Source: Corynebacterium afermentans subsp. afermentans (lineage in GTDB: Bacteria > Actinomycetota > Actinomycetes > Mycobacteriales > Mycobacteriaceae). Taken from it: a stretch of 64,000 bases of DNA. How positions within the stretch are numbered: position 1 is the first letter of the stretch; every line of letters begins with the position of its first letter. The notes beneath the pieces are model-generated. The model worked only from the letters and a program-made list of their open reading frames with translations, was not told where the DNA came from and searched no databases. Made by a program: the position numbers and the translations under genes. Shown piece after piece: positions 1-11,693 of this stretch. Location: NCBI RefSeq assembly GCF_030408355.1, contig NZ_CP046606.1, positions 2,294,001 to 2,358,000 of the forward strand, given 5' to 3'.

Positions 1-534
1 TCCTTCGACGGCGTGGAAGTTGTCACCGAGGCCGCCGACGGCGACGCCGAGGTGCCCGAGGGGGTGGACGTGGTGGTCTCCGACATCCAGATGCCCGGCG
101 CGGACGGCATCGCGCTGACCCGCCGCCTGGTCGCCGCCGGCGGGCCGCCGGTTTTGATCCTGACCACCTACGACACCCAAGCAGACGTGGTCGCCGCGGT
201 GGAGGCCGGGGCGATGGGCTACCTGCTCAAGGACGCGCCGGAGGAAGAGCTGTATGAGGCGGTGCGGTGCGCGTCGCAAGGCAAAAGAGTGCTCTCGCCG
301 CAGGTGGCCAACGTACTGGCGGACAGGCTGGTCAACCCGGCCGAGACGCTGTCCGCGCGCGAGATTGAGCTGCTGCGCGCGCTGCAGACCGGCGCCTCCA
401 ACAAGGAGATCGCCCAGCAGCTGTTCATCTCGCAGGCGACAGTGAAGACGCACCTGATCCACATCTACTCCAAACTCGGGGTGGACAACCGCACCGCGGC
501 TGTGGAGGAAGCCCGGCAGCGCCGGATCATATAA
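1..534 (+). CDS. NarL/FixJ-family response regulator, 5' end outside the window
   Basis: The frame is open from base 1, so the start lies upstream of the window. The visible receiver domain carries the phospho-acceptor Asp in VVVSDIQMPGADG, the switch Thr in ILTTYDT and the conserved Lys in GYLLKDAPEEEL. The C-terminal third is a LuxR-type helix-turn-helix (LSAREIELLRAL, then NKEIAQQLFISQATVKTHL). Proteins of this family bind promoter DNA when phosphorylated by a partner histidine kinase; that kinase is probably upstream and is not visible. The target cannot be told from this sequence. Confidence 0.93.
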   Translation, partial: SFDGVEVVTEAADGDAEVPEGVDVVVSDIQMPGADGIALTRRLVAAGGPPVLILTTYDTQADVVAAVEAGAMGYLLKDAPEEELYEAVRCASQGKRVLSPQVANVLADRLVNPAETLSAREIELLRALQTGASNKEIAQQLFISQATVKTHLIHIYSKLGVDNRTAAVEEARQRRII

Positions 535-544
535 GCTGGCCGCC

Positions 545-1087
545 ATGTCATTCATCGAGCTGAACGCTGGCCCTTGGCGCGGGGTCGCATTCCTCCAGGG
601 CCTCGGCGGACCCGACGACACTCCCGCGGGCTGCAAATCCTTTGCCTGGCGGCACGACGGCTCCGCACGCCTCGGCGGTGTGCTCGAGCGCGCACAGGTG
701 CAAGTGCTGATCAGCGATGAAGCGGTCCCCGACAAAATCCAGCGCGCCCAACCGGACGCGTTTGGCCTGCGTAGCGTGACCACCGAATCCGCGGGTGAGG
801 CCTTTGTCTTCGCCGGACGCATGTTCGGCCGCGCCGGCACCGTGGTAACCGACGAGCCCTGCGTGGCAGCCCAGCTGACCATCGCGCCTGAAACCGAACT
901 GGCGGTCACCGTGTACGAGGAGTTCGAGTACGCCGTTATCGCCCCCGACGGCGACATCACCGTCAACAACACCCCGGTGCCGCCGCACTCCGCCGGCATG
1001 CTGGACGCCGGCCACCGCACCCTGGGGCTGAAGAACCGCTCCGAGAACATCGCCCACGTGCTCATCCTGGGCGGCCAGTCGGCGTAA
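545..1087 (+). CDS. Cupin/pirin-C-terminal-like protein, function unknown
   Basis: A soluble 180-residue protein starting ten bases after the response regulator stop. The box TAAGCT lies 7 bases before the ATG, so it may be transcribed as a leaderless message. Strand-rich stretches such as TELAVTVYEEFEYAVI and the ending HVLILGGQ resemble the C-terminal cupin half of pirin-like proteins, but the metal-binding N-terminal half is absent and I see no catalytic motif. Co-transcription with the regulator is possible. The cupin assignment is tentative. Confidence 0.6.
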   Translation: MSFIELNAGPWRGVAFLQGLGGPDDTPAGCKSFAWRHDGSARLGGVLERAQVQVLISDEAVPDKIQRAQPDAFGLRSVTTESAGEAFVFAGRMFGRAGTVVTDEPCVAAQLTIAPETELAVTVYEEFEYAVIAPDGDITVNNTPVPPHSAGMLDAGHRTLGLKNRSENIAHVLILGGQSA

Positions 1088-1168
1088 TTTACCCGGCTTT
1101 GCGGAGACATTTGCCACACCCTGCGCATTCACCCTGCGGGGTGCGGTTTCACGCTGCATAATCGCAGC

Positions 1169-2593
1169 GTGCTTTATATTTTCTTTGCAATTCTCGCCGT
1201 CATCGCCGTCGGCTATTTCATTGCCAAGAAGGTCCACGCGGCCTCCTCCATCTTCGCCGTCGGCGTGCTGCTGCTCATGATCGCCGCAGCTACCGGGCGT
1301 ATCGACCACTCCACCGCGGACATCGAGTCCTCCGGCAACGCGTTTTACGACGAGCTGCTGATCATCGAGTCCCTGTTCAAGTCGCGCTTCGCCGGCACCG
1401 GCATGGCGATCATGGTGCTGTTCGGCTTCGTCGGCTACATGCGCCACATCGGCGCCGATGCCAAGACCGTGGTGGCGCTGTCCAGCCCGCTGCGCCGCTT
1501 CCACGGCTCCTACTGGCTCGTGCCCATCGGGTTTGCCGTCGCGACGCTTCTGTCCTTCGTCGTGCCTTCCGCCAGTGCGTTGTCGCTGCTGCTCGTGGCC
1601 ACGCTGATGCCCGCGTTGATCGCCGCGGGGCTGACGCCGCTGACCGTCGGTGCGATCGTGGCCACCGCCTCCACCATCGCCCCGTCGCCGCTGGAGGCCG
1701 GCCTGATCCAGGCCGCGGACCTGACCGGCATGTCGGTGACCGAGTTCACCTTCGGCAACGTGGCCAAAGCCACCATCCCCGCGCTGATCGTCATCGCGTT
1801 TACCCACATGTGGTGGCAGCACCACTGCGATAAGAAAGACCTGGTCAAGTCCGGCGCTGGCGCGTCGGACACCGAGCTTGAGGCAGCCAGGGACGACGAG
1901 TCCGACCGCCGCATCCGCGAAGCCGTGGAACGCGCCGAGGGCCTGCCCGGCTTCTACGCCATCCTGCCGCTGCTGCCGCTGCTGCTGATCATCGTCTCCG
2001 CGGCGCTCAACCGCCTCGGCGTCATCTCGTTTGAGGCCGGCATCCTGCCAGTGACCGTGGTGTCGCTGATGATCACCATGATCATCGAGGCGATCCGGCT
2101 GCGCGACGTCAACTACGCCGCCGACTCCCTCCAAGAGTTCTTCAAGGGCCTCGGCGAGGGTGCGGCCGGCGTGGTTTCCTTGATCGTCGCCGCCGCCATC
2201 CTGGTGGAGGGCATCACCCAGATGGGCGTGATCGAGGGTCTGACCAACCTGGCGCAGGCATCCTCCGGCGCCGCCGTACTGATGGTGCTGGTGTTTGTGC
2301 TGGCCACCGCCACCATGGCGCTGCTCACCGGCTCCGGCGTGGCGCCCTACTTCGCCTTCTCCGAGATGGTGCCGGGCATCGCGGCGGACTCCGCCGTGTC
2401 CGCCCCGCAGATGCTCACCTCCATCTGGGCCGCCTCCAACACCATGCGCCAGGCCTCCCCGGTCAACGCCGCGGTGCTCATCGTCGCGGGTGCGCTCCAG
2501 GTCAACCCGATTGACGTGGTCCGCCGCACCGCCGTGCCGCTGACCGCGGGCGCGGTGACCGCCGTGGTGTGCGCCTTCCTATTCGTGGTTTAG
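1169..2593 (+). CDS. DcuC-family C4-dicarboxylate carrier
   Basis: A 474-residue polytopic membrane protein with about twelve hydrophobic segments. The pattern around GYMRHIGADAKTVVALSS, the following serine/alanine-rich helix and the THMWWQHHCDKKD loop match the DcuC family, whose usual length is about 460 residues. Such carriers exchange or take up succinate, fumarate and malate. The start is GTG; a TGCATAAT box ends 6 bases before it, fitting a leaderless message. A charged cytoplasmic loop follows residue 215. The exact substrate is inferred only from the family. Confidence 0.8.
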   Translation: MLYIFFAILAVIAVGYFIAKKVHAASSIFAVGVLLLMIAAATGRIDHSTADIESSGNAFYDELLIIESLFKSRFAGTGMAIMVLFGFVGYMRHIGADAKTVVALSSPLRRFHGSYWLVPIGFAVATLLSFVVPSASALSLLLVATLMPALIAAGLTPLTVGAIVATASTIAPSPLEAGLIQAADLTGMSVTEFTFGNVAKATIPALIVIAFTHMWWQHHCDKKDLVKSGAGASDTELEAARDDESDRRIREAVERAEGLPGFYAILPLLPLLLIIVSAALNRLGVISFEAGILPVTVVSLMITMIIEAIRLRDVNYAADSLQEFFKGLGEGAAGVVSLIVAAAILVEGITQMGVIEGLTNLAQASSGAAVLMVLVFVLATATMALLTGSGVAPYFAFSEMVPGIAADSAVSAPQMLTSIWAASNTMRQASPVNAAVLIVAGALQVNPIDVVRRTAVPLTAGAVTAVVCAFLFVV

Positions 2594-2610
2594 GCCGTAA
2601 GGTTGCCGGT

Positions 2611-3951
2611 ATGACCGTTTCAGTGCTCATGTTCGTGGAGGGCACCTCGCCCGAAATTTCCCGCTGCGTCAACGTCGAAGAGACCATGACGCTGGGCGAA
2701 CTCTCCCAGATCATCGACGCCTCCCTCGGTTTCACCGGCGCCGCCACCCACCTCTACGTCAGCCAAGAAGGCGCGCAGCGTTCCGTCTACACCGCCGCGC
2801 CCGGCCCCGGCGAGCACCAGGAAGACGAGCTCACCGTCGCCGAGATGCGGCCCATGACCTACGTCTACGACCCGGCGGCCAATTGGAACATCCATGTCGA
2901 GGTTCTGGGTCCCTCCAACATCGAGGGCCCTACGCCCATGCTTATCGACGCAGCCGGGCCCGACGTCGTCGAAGCCTGCTCGGGGCCAGAGCTGATGACC
3001 ACCTTCCGCCACCAAGCCCGCCTTTTGGCCGCCGGCATCGAACCGGACCTGGAGACCATCACCCTGATGTTTTCCTACCTGCCCGTCATGCCGCCGGAGC
3101 GCATGCTCGACCGCATGACACAGGCCGACCCGGTCTCCGTGGCCACCCGCATCGGCAACGTCGCCGAGGAGATGTTCTTCGACGAAGTCGCCGCCGCCGA
3201 TGAAGGCACCGATGGCCCCGGCCTGGCCCAGCACTTCGACGACTTCCTCCAGTCCCGCCCGGACCTGCTCCAGATCATCGACATGGACCCGCACCCGGAG
3301 CGCAACCCCACCATGATCAATGCCGTGACCGAGTTCTTCGGCGAAATGCTCGGCGGGCCGGACGGGGTGGAGGTTCCCGACGTGCCGAGCATGCCTGGTC
3401 CGCCGGCGGTACAGAGCGTGCCGGGCGTGCCTGGCTTCCCCGGCTTCGGGCCAGACTCCTTCGACGATCTACCCGATCTCACCGATGTTTTCGCCGAGCT
3501 CATGCGCATTTTCTCCCCCGGGGTGCCGTACGAGCACGGGGGGATGCCTGCCTCGTTCGCCGTGGAAGTGCGCGACCTGACGGAGCTGCCGTTTCCCAAC
3601 ACTGTCGCTGACCTGCTCCTCGACGCCCGCCTGCTGAAAAAGCGCGGCGGCGAGCTGACCCCCACCAAAGCAGGCCTGGCTTTTCTCAACCACGACAACC
3701 CTATTCCCAAGGCCGCCGACAACATCCGCCTCGGCTTTGAAAAACTGATGGGCGAGGAAATTTGGCGTTCCATCGTGGAGTGGGTCGTCGACGACGAACC
3801 GCTTAACCCAGAGGCGGAGAGTTGGCTGTTCTGGCTGGAGGCTTTCGGCATCCTTCGCGAAACCGCCCCTGCCCAGATTTTCTGCACCGAGCAGGGCCTG
3901 CAGCTGCTGGAGATGCACTACGACCACTACACCAGCGGTCGGCGCTCGTAA
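2611..3951 (+). CDS. pRiA4b ORF-3-like (PF07929-type) protein
   Basis: I chose the ATG at 2611 over an upstream in-frame codon because TAAGGT stands 7 bases before it and the family similarity begins there. The 447-residue product has the N-terminal pattern of plasmid pRiA4b ORF-3 proteins: TLGELSQIIDASLGF, then MTYVYDPAANWNIHVEVLG in place of the usual Y-DFGD-W-H motif, then a degenerate PPEDxGG-like stretch. A Pro/Gly-rich linker (about residues 255-290) leads to an unassigned C-terminal half. Members are often annotated as IS1096 passenger TnpR-like proteins, with no firm biochemical role. Confidence 0.65.
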   Translation: MTVSVLMFVEGTSPEISRCVNVEETMTLGELSQIIDASLGFTGAATHLYVSQEGAQRSVYTAAPGPGEHQEDELTVAEMRPMTYVYDPAANWNIHVEVLGPSNIEGPTPMLIDAAGPDVVEACSGPELMTTFRHQARLLAAGIEPDLETITLMFSYLPVMPPERMLDRMTQADPVSVATRIGNVAEEMFFDEVAAADEGTDGPGLAQHFDDFLQSRPDLLQIIDMDPHPERNPTMINAVTEFFGEMLGGPDGVEVPDVPSMPGPPAVQSVPGVPGFPGFGPDSFDDLPDLTDVFAELMRIFSPGVPYEHGGMPASFAVEVRDLTELPFPNTVADLLLDARLLKKRGGELTPTKAGLAFLNHDNPIPKAADNIRLGFEKLMGEEIWRSIVEWVVDDEPLNPEAESWLFWLEAFGILRETAPAQIFCTEQGLQLLEMHYDHYTSGRRS

Positions 3952-4015
3952 AAGTTAACGGCTCGTTTTCGCGACCTGCGGAAATAGAGCGCCACAATCG
4001 CCGGATTGTCAACCG

Positions 4016-4345
4016 TTACGAGAGCCCGCCCGCTGACACCACCAGGTACAGACCCAGCCCGCCGGTCCCGAGCGTCATCGCGCTCAACAGGAACACGGCT
4101 GCGGCGTTGGGGTCGCTGCGCTCGTCGGCAAGCGCGGATGCCTCGAAGCGGTACGCCCTCCGGTTCAGCGCCACGATCACCAGCGCACCTGCCGCCAACG
4201 CCACCGACGCCACCACGATCAGCGCGGGGTAAGCACCGGCCCACCGCAAAAGCGTCGCCGCGCAGACGAGCATGGCCAGCGCGGTGCGCGTCCAGCTCAT
4301 GGCGGTGCGTTCGGCCTGCAGGCCGGGATCGGCGACGGCGATCAT
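4016..4345 (-). CDS. DUF202 small membrane protein
   Basis: A 109-residue protein with the DUF202 signature: a short N-terminal part, AERTAMSWTRTALAML, then three hydrophobic helices. Its ATG overlaps the stop of the upstream DUF202 gene by four bases, so the two are translationally coupled. The family includes YidH/YidG of E. coli and has no settled function. It converges with the pRiA4b-like gene. Confidence 0.85.
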   Translation of the reverse strand: MIAVADPGLQAERTAMSWTRTALAMLVCAATLLRWAGAYPALIVVASVALAAGALVIVALNRRAYRFEASALADERSDPNAAAVFLLSAMTLGTGGLGLYLVVSAGGLS

Positions 4346-4707
4346 GCGAGCAGGCTCACCGCCACAACCACCGCCGCGACAAACACCACCACGCACAAAA
4401 CGGGGATGATGGCGGGGGCGGGCAGGGGCTCGTCGTGACGCAAGGCCCGCTCGATGCGCACCCAGCGCACCGCGGCACCTGCGGAAATGGCCATGGCGAT
4501 CATGATGACTGCGGCGGCTGCAACGCGGCGCACGCCGGGTTCGATGCCGGGCAGCTCGAACGCCTCCAGCGCGATCCCGCCGGCGAGAAACGCCAGCGCG
4601 GTGCGGGTCCAGGCGAGGAAGGTGCGTTCGTTGGCCAGCGTGAAGCGCGGGTCGGGCTCCCCGCCGTCGGGGAAGACCCGCCTGGTAAACCATCCGCGCT
4701 CGCTCAT
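4342..4707 (-). CDS. YidH-like DUF202 membrane protein
   Basis: The product is 121 residues when started at the ATG at 4707, which has TAGGGT seven bases upstream. It shows DPRFTLANERTFLAWTRTALAFLAGG, the classic DUF202 opening, and three membrane helices. It precedes and overlaps the second DUF202 gene, a common tandem arrangement. The promoter-like box lies inside the end of the VanZ-like gene, so this pair could be transcribed separately or with it. Confidence 0.87.
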   Translation of the reverse strand: MSERGWFTRRVFPDGGEPDPRFTLANERTFLAWTRTALAFLAGGIALEAFELPGIEPGVRRVAAAAVIMIAMAISAGAAVRWVRIERALRHDEPLPAPAIIPVLCVVVFVAAVVVAVSLLA

Positions 4708-5219
4708 GCGCTCAACCCTAGCGCCGCCCACACGGTGAGCACTACCGCGCCGGCCGCGGCGATGCTCCACAGCACCGTTGCGCGATTGCTTTTCGACGTC
4801 CCTCCGGCCACCCCGGCCCCCAGCGCCGCCCCGGCGGTGTTGCAGAGCACGTCGTCAGTATCGCTGTAGCCCCACGCGAACAGGTACTGCGCGACCTCGA
4901 TGCCGAGGCTGCACACAAGCCCCACCAGCACCGCGCGTGCTACCGAGCCGCGGTGGGCGATGAAGCCGACCGGGGCGAACAGCGCGATGTTGCCGAACAG
5001 GTTCAGCCACGGCCCCCACCACACGCGCGCGTACTCGAAGGTCTCCAGCGGGTTCAGGCGGACCTGGCTGAGCTGGTGCGCCTCCGCCGACCACAGCCCC
5101 GGAATGGACACGAACGCCTTGCCCACCGTGAACGCGAGCACGACCAGAGCAGTCACGACCACCGCCGCGACGTGGGCGGCGGCGTTGTTGGTTCTGCTCG
5201 CTGATTTCACCCGGCCCAC
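4704..5219 (-). CDS. VanZ-family membrane protein
   Basis: A protein of about 170 residues with an N-terminal helix, a loop WWGPWLNLFGNIALFAPVGF and the hallmark SLGIEVAQYLF followed by SDTDDVLCNTAGAALG. These motifs define VanZ-like proteins, which are linked to low-level teicoplanin resistance in some Firmicutes but are of unknown role in actinobacteria. The start may be GTG at 5219 or GTG at 5210; the latter lies 7 bases after TACGGT. It is divergent from the oxidoreductase gene with almost no space between them. Confidence 0.85.
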   Translation of the reverse strand: MGRVKSASRTNNAAAHVAAVVVTALVVLAFTVGKAFVSIPGLWSAEAHQLSQVRLNPLETFEYARVWWGPWLNLFGNIALFAPVGFIAHRGSVARAVLVGLVCSLGIEVAQYLFAWGYSDTDDVLCNTAGAALGAGVAGGTSKSNRATVLWSIAAAGAVVLTVWAALGLSA

Positions 5220-5245
5220 CGTACTGTGCGCCTATGCTGGCGACC

Positions 5246-6184
5246 ATGAACCGCAGCTTGATTGTCACTGAAAATGGACCGGAGATCGTAGAAACGCAGG
5301 CGGCGTTCGCGGGTGAGGGCGACACCCTGATCAACGTGAGCCACTCCTCGGTGAACTACAAGGACGCGATGGCGCTTTCGGGCAACCGCGGCATCCTGCG
5401 CGAGCTGCCGACAGTGCCGGGTATCGACGCCGTGGGCACCCTCGAGGACGGCACGCTTGTCACCGTCAACGGACGCGGCATCGGCGAGCGCCGCCACGGC
5501 GGCTACACCCCGCAGATGCGTATCGACGCTAAAGACATCACCCGCGTGCCGTCCCGCTTCTCCGCGGATGAGGCCGCCGCGATCGGCACCGCCGGTTACA
5601 CGGCCGCCCTTTCGGTCGCAGGTCTGGAGCGGGCCGCACTTTCGCCTATCGACGACCCCGTGCTCGTCACCGGCGCCACCGGCGGCGTCGGCTCCATTGC
5701 CGTGCAGCTTTTGGCCGCCCGCGGCTATGAGGTGTGGGCGTTGACCGGGCGCGTCGATAAGCATGGCGCCTGGCTGAAGGATCTCGGCGCCGCCGAGGTG
5801 CTCGACCGCGCCGAATTCTCCGAGCCGGGCAAGCCGCTGCAGAAGGCGCGGCTGGCGGGCGTGGTGGACACCGTCGGCTCGACCGTGCTGGCCAACGCGC
5901 TGACGCAGCTTCGCTGGGGCGGGGTCGCCACCGCCTGCGGCATGGCCGCCGGCAACGACCTGCCCGCCAGCGTCCTGCCGTTCATCCTGCGCGGGGTGCA
6001 GCTGGTGGGCATCAACTCCGTCGACGCTCCGATCGACATCCGCGACGAAGCCTGGGCGCTCCTCAACGCCTCCGTAGACACGAACGCCATCCGCACCGAG
6101 GAAGTCGGTTTGGATGGCGTCGTGGAAGTTGGGCGTTCGCTGCTCGATGGTGGGTGGAGCGGACGCGCCGTCGTTAAGCTGTAG
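5246..6184 (+). CDS. Zinc-independent MDR oxidoreductase (YhdH/AcuI type)
   Basis: This 312-residue protein has the medium-chain dehydrogenase fold of the acryloyl-CoA reductase/quinone oxidoreductase branch. It has an N-terminal GroES-like part with NVSHSSVNYKDAMALSG and PGIDAVG, then a Rossmann domain with VTGATGGVGSIAVQLLAARG. The cysteines of zinc-dependent alcohol dehydrogenases are absent. TATGCT lies 7 bases before the ATG at 5246, favouring it over the ATG at 5234. Likely an NADPH-dependent reductase of an activated alkene; the substrate is unknown. Its 3' end overlaps the convergent gene by 11 bases. Confidence 0.85.
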   Translation: MNRSLIVTENGPEIVETQAAFAGEGDTLINVSHSSVNYKDAMALSGNRGILRELPTVPGIDAVGTLEDGTLVTVNGRGIGERRHGGYTPQMRIDAKDITRVPSRFSADEAAAIGTAGYTAALSVAGLERAALSPIDDPVLVTGATGGVGSIAVQLLAARGYEVWALTGRVDKHGAWLKDLGAAEVLDRAEFSEPGKPLQKARLAGVVDTVGSTVLANALTQLRWGGVATACGMAAGNDLPASVLPFILRGVQLVGINSVDAPIDIRDEAWALLNASVDTNAIRTEEVGLDGVVEVGRSLLDGGWSGRAVVKL

Positions 6185-7172
6185 CTTCTTTGGGCACCGG
6201 ACCGCCGGAGATCTGGCGGTACGCGTGCGCCGCAGCCAGCATGGTGCCGGGCACGGTCACAACAAGGCCGACGAAAAACAGCGCCGCACCAACCAAGTTG
6301 ATCAACCCGGCGAGCACCACGAAGCCCAAAATCTTCAGGTAATTCGACGCGCCAGCCCTGAACCCGCCGGAAATAGCGTTACCGAAAGAGCCGTTGTTAT
6401 CCGCCGCGTACCACGCCTGGAACGTGAAAAACGGCATGACCAAAAGGCCAATCACGCCCGTGACAGCCAGCGCGCCCAGAATCGGGCGCACCAGGTTCCA
6501 CATCTCGTCCGGGGCGACATTATCCGGGTTATCCGGCAGCGTTGCCGGATCGATGGAGGTCAGCGCGCCGAACGCGAGCACCATGAGGAGAATCGTAGAA
6601 ACAATCCCGGCCACAACGCCGAGCAGCGCCGCCACACCCAGCGTCTTGCCGTACGCCGGCGCCTTCGCGTCGTTGTAAGTCAGCTGCTTCACCAGCGTCT
6701 GTTGCAAGACCACGCCAACCATCCACGGGACAAACGCCAACATGCCGATCATGCTGATCATCGAACCCACGCCCGGCAAAAACTGGCCCAGCAACGTTAG
6801 CACCGTGTAAACCACACCCAGCGGGATCCACAGCTTCGCGTTGGCGAACACGGCCTTCACGCCCCAGGTCAGCGCCTCGATGATCTCGAGCTTGCCGTTG
6901 CCCTTCACGTGGAACCAGCCGTTCGACGCCGGATCATTGATCGGGTGCGGCGACGTGCCGTCGCCGGGGGCGTTGTCCGTGAGCTGCTGGCCGTGGAAAC
7001 GCAGCGCCGAGGCGCCGGCCATCGACGCCGCGGTGTTCACCTCGAAGGCGTCGTAGGAGCTGGGGGAGTTGGGGGAGTTGTAGGCGGAGTAGCCAGCGCC
7101 GTTTTCCGGGTGGCTGCCTTCCGGATGCTCCGGGTACGGCTGGAAATCGCCGTCGTTGTAAGGGGTGGACAT
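6174..7172 (-). CDS. Polytopic membrane protein with Pro/Ser-rich N-terminus
   Basis: A 332-residue protein whose first 90 residues are polar and rich in Pro, Ser, Asn and Tyr, followed by about six membrane helices. A Shine-Dalgarno-like GAAGGA precedes the ATG. Actinobacterial integral membrane proteins with this low-complexity tail and hydrophobic core are common, and I see no catalytic motif. Hypothetical. Confidence 0.75.
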   Translation of the reverse strand: MSTPYNDGDFQPYPEHPEGSHPENGAGYSAYNSPNSPSSYDAFEVNTAASMAGASALRFHGQQLTDNAPGDGTSPHPINDPASNGWFHVKGNGKLEIIEALTWGVKAVFANAKLWIPLGVVYTVLTLLGQFLPGVGSMISMIGMLAFVPWMVGVVLQQTLVKQLTYNDAKAPAYGKTLGVAALLGVVAGIVSTILLMVLAFGALTSIDPATLPDNPDNVAPDEMWNLVRPILGALAVTGVIGLLVMPFFTFQAWYAADNNGSFGNAISGGFRAGASNYLKILGFVVLAGLINLVGAALFFVGLVVTVPGTMLAAAHAYRQISGGPVPKEATA

Positions 7173-7373
7173 GCACTCATCCTTCGTGATCGTTGGTCGC
7201 GTTCACTTGGGAGTTTATCAGTCACACCCGTCACAGACCTGGGTGGCGGGCGGGGGTTCCGCGGTAGCTGGGCGGCCAGGGTCCTGACAGATTACGCCAG
7301 CCGTTTGTGCCGACCTGGGGGGGTTCGCGGGCCGCCTGACAGATTCAGCCGCGAAGTGCCGGCGGCGGTGGTG

Positions 7374-7497
7374 CGGAATAGTTCATCGCCGAGTGAATAA
7401 GTCCGCCGCAGTGTTTTGGCGACCTGGGGAAAGTGAATTATCCAACCGTCCAAGGTGGACTAATTCACTGGGAGGGCCTGGCGAGTGAACTATTCCG
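7374..7497. repeat. Nested inverted repeat of GTGAA...TCC units in the 377-base gap before leuS
   Basis: CGGAATAGTTCA at 7374-7385 is matched exactly by its reverse complement at 7486-7497. Inside it, GTGAATAAGTCC at 7393-7404 pairs with GGACTAATTCAC at 7457-7468 with one mismatch, and GTGAATTATCC starts at 7433. The rest of the 7173-7549 gap holds two similar copies of GACCTGGG...CCTGACAGATT (about 7226-7293 and 7312-7344). No gene is supported in the gap. Confidence 0.7.
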
Positions 7498-7549
7498 CGG
7501 GACGGTGGGGACGGGGCGCCCCCGCAGCCAGCAACCTAGCTCAAAGCTC

Positions 7550-10378
<2,829 letters not shown>

Positions 10379-10406
10379 GGTTAGACAGTGTAGTTAAGGG
10401 CCCTCG

Positions 10407-10459
10407 CCTATCGACGCACCTCCGGCCCTGCCCGTTCCCACCCCTTGGGCGTCGATAGG
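10407..10459. repeat. Inverted pair of the GCYTATCGACG motif in the 316-base gap after leuS
   Basis: GCCTATCGACG at 10407-10417 faces CGTCGATAGGC at 10449-10459, exact reverse complements around a C-rich spacer, so the transcript could form an 11-bp stem. It lies upstream of leuS and of the divergent secreted-protein gene. It has no U-run. The rest of 10379-10694 holds an AT-rich stretch (10634-10660) that is probably the promoter area of the next gene. Confidence 0.7.
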
Positions 10460-10694
10460 CTTCGGTGCCGAACTAGCAGATCATTTGGGCGTCGTTTTCG
10501 TATGATCTGACATCCCGGACAGGCGTCCAGATTTAAACCTGCAGGCCACAGACTTATGCGTCTCCTCGCATGTAAACTTTTGCGAGCGGGCGGCGGCAAC
10601 CCCGCAGGACACCCCCGTTTCCCGCCACCTGCCAGATCTGGATATATTTATATCTGAACCTGTTGTTTTCCTGTCACAGACGAGGAGTTTCCCT

Positions 10695-11135
10695 GTGAAG
10701 AAGTTCGCGGCAGCCGCTCTGGCCGCAACCATGACCCTGCCCCTCGGCGCAGTTGAAGCCCAGGCTGCGTCCAACACGATGACCAACTACAACTTCGGCT
10801 GCCGTGTCGTTACTCCGCTGGGCACCGACAACACCACCCCGGACGAGGCCGAGCAATTCCTCGCCAACGACCCGGAGAAGCTCGCGAACGCCGTCATGAC
10901 GTCTTCCTACCTCGCTGAGGCGTTTGGCTCCAGCGACTCCGCCGCGATCGAGGGGCGCGAGACCGTCAATGCGTACCAGGCTTGCGTCGACCGTAAGAAC
11001 TACAAGACCACCCCGATGACCGACGGCACCAAGGCCGGCATCATCGCCGGTACCGTGATCTTGGGCCTGCTCGCACTTGGCGGCGCCGCTTGGCCATTCA
11101 TCCAGCCGATGGTTCAGCAGTACCTGCCGTTCTAA
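10695..11135 (+). CDS. Small exported protein with C-terminal membrane anchor
   Basis: The start is GTG, preceded by GAGGAG. The 146-residue product has a Sec signal peptide (MKKFAAAALAATMTL, cleavage after a VEAQA-like site), a polar middle with two cysteines (GCRVV, YQACVDRK) and a C-terminal hydrophobic segment from about residue 115 ending QQYLPF. Proteins of the same design occur at 48512, 62797 and 63442 in this window. A strong terminator follows. Function unknown; presumably cell-envelope. Confidence 0.85.
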   Translation: MKKFAAAALAATMTLPLGAVEAQAASNTMTNYNFGCRVVTPLGTDNTTPDEAEQFLANDPEKLANAVMTSSYLAEAFGSSDSAAIEGRETVNAYQACVDRKNYKTTPMTDGTKAGIIAGTVILGLLALGGAAWPFIQPMVQQYLPF

Positions 11136-11147
11136 AACCGGCGAATC

Positions 11148-11184
11148 AAAGCGGCCGTTCCCTATCACGGGGCGGCCGCTTTTT
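11148..11184 (+). terminator. Rho-independent terminator
   Basis: GCGGCCG at 11151 pairs with CGGCCGC ending at 11179 and is followed by TTTTT. It lies just after the small exported protein gene. Confidence 0.85.
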
Positions 11185-11242
11185 CGTTGGCCAGCACCAA
11201 TCGTTGGTCCTCCCGGAATTGTCCGCAATGCGGAGTCCGCAA
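11185..11242. repeat. Short interspersed repeat, copy A
   Basis: It contains CGTTGG, the small palindrome ACCAATCGTTGGT, then CGGAATTGTCCGCAATGCGG followed by AGTCCGCAA. The core has overlapping inverted arms (TCCGCA/TGCGGA/TCCGCA). Seven more copies or fragments lie between genes in the window. Confidence 0.75.
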
Positions 11243-11273
11243 CCTTGGATCCAAAGCCGCTACAGTCGCAAAC

Positions 11274-11690
11274 ATGCACCTCTACACCATCGGGTACAGC
11301 AAGAAGACCGCGGAGGAGTTCTTCGACATGCTCCGCAACAACGGGATCAAACAGATCGTCGATATCCGGCGCCACAACTCGAACCAGCTCGCCGGATTTA
11401 CCAAGCAGTCGGACCTGCCGTGGTTCCTCGACACCATCGCGGGCATCGGCTACACGCACGAACTCGCTCTCGCGCCCAGCGAGGACCTCATGCACGCGTA
11501 TCGCAAAGAGGGGCTGCCGTTCGACGAGTTTGCGAAGAAGCTCCGCGCCGAGTTCGACGAGCGCGAGATGCCCAAGCTTGTCGACGGCTCCGCCCTCCTC
11601 TGCTCAGAACCCGACCCCGCCGAATGTCATCGCTCGGTGGCCGCGGAGTACCTCGCCGAGAAGGGCGACGTTGAGGTCGTGCACCTCTAG
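11274..11690 (+). CDS. DUF488-family protein
   Basis: A 138-residue protein opening with HLYTIGYSKKTAEEFFDML, followed by IVDIRRHNSNQLAGF and, near the C-terminus, LLCSEPDPAECHRSV. The Cys/His cluster CxxxxxxxxCHR is the conserved signature of DUF488. TACAGT sits 7 bases before the ATG. The family is widespread and unassigned biochemically. It converges with the permease gene, with a gap of three bases. Confidence 0.9.
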   Translation: MHLYTIGYSKKTAEEFFDMLRNNGIKQIVDIRRHNSNQLAGFTKQSDLPWFLDTIAGIGYTHELALAPSEDLMHAYRKEGLPFDEFAKKLRAEFDEREMPKLVDGSALLCSEPDPAECHRSVAAEYLAEKGDVEVVHL

Positions 11691-11693
11691 GTT

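Noticed and set aside
4006..4869. 287-codon plus-strand frame
   Set aside because: It runs opposite the two DUF202 genes and VanZ, whose family motifs are clear.
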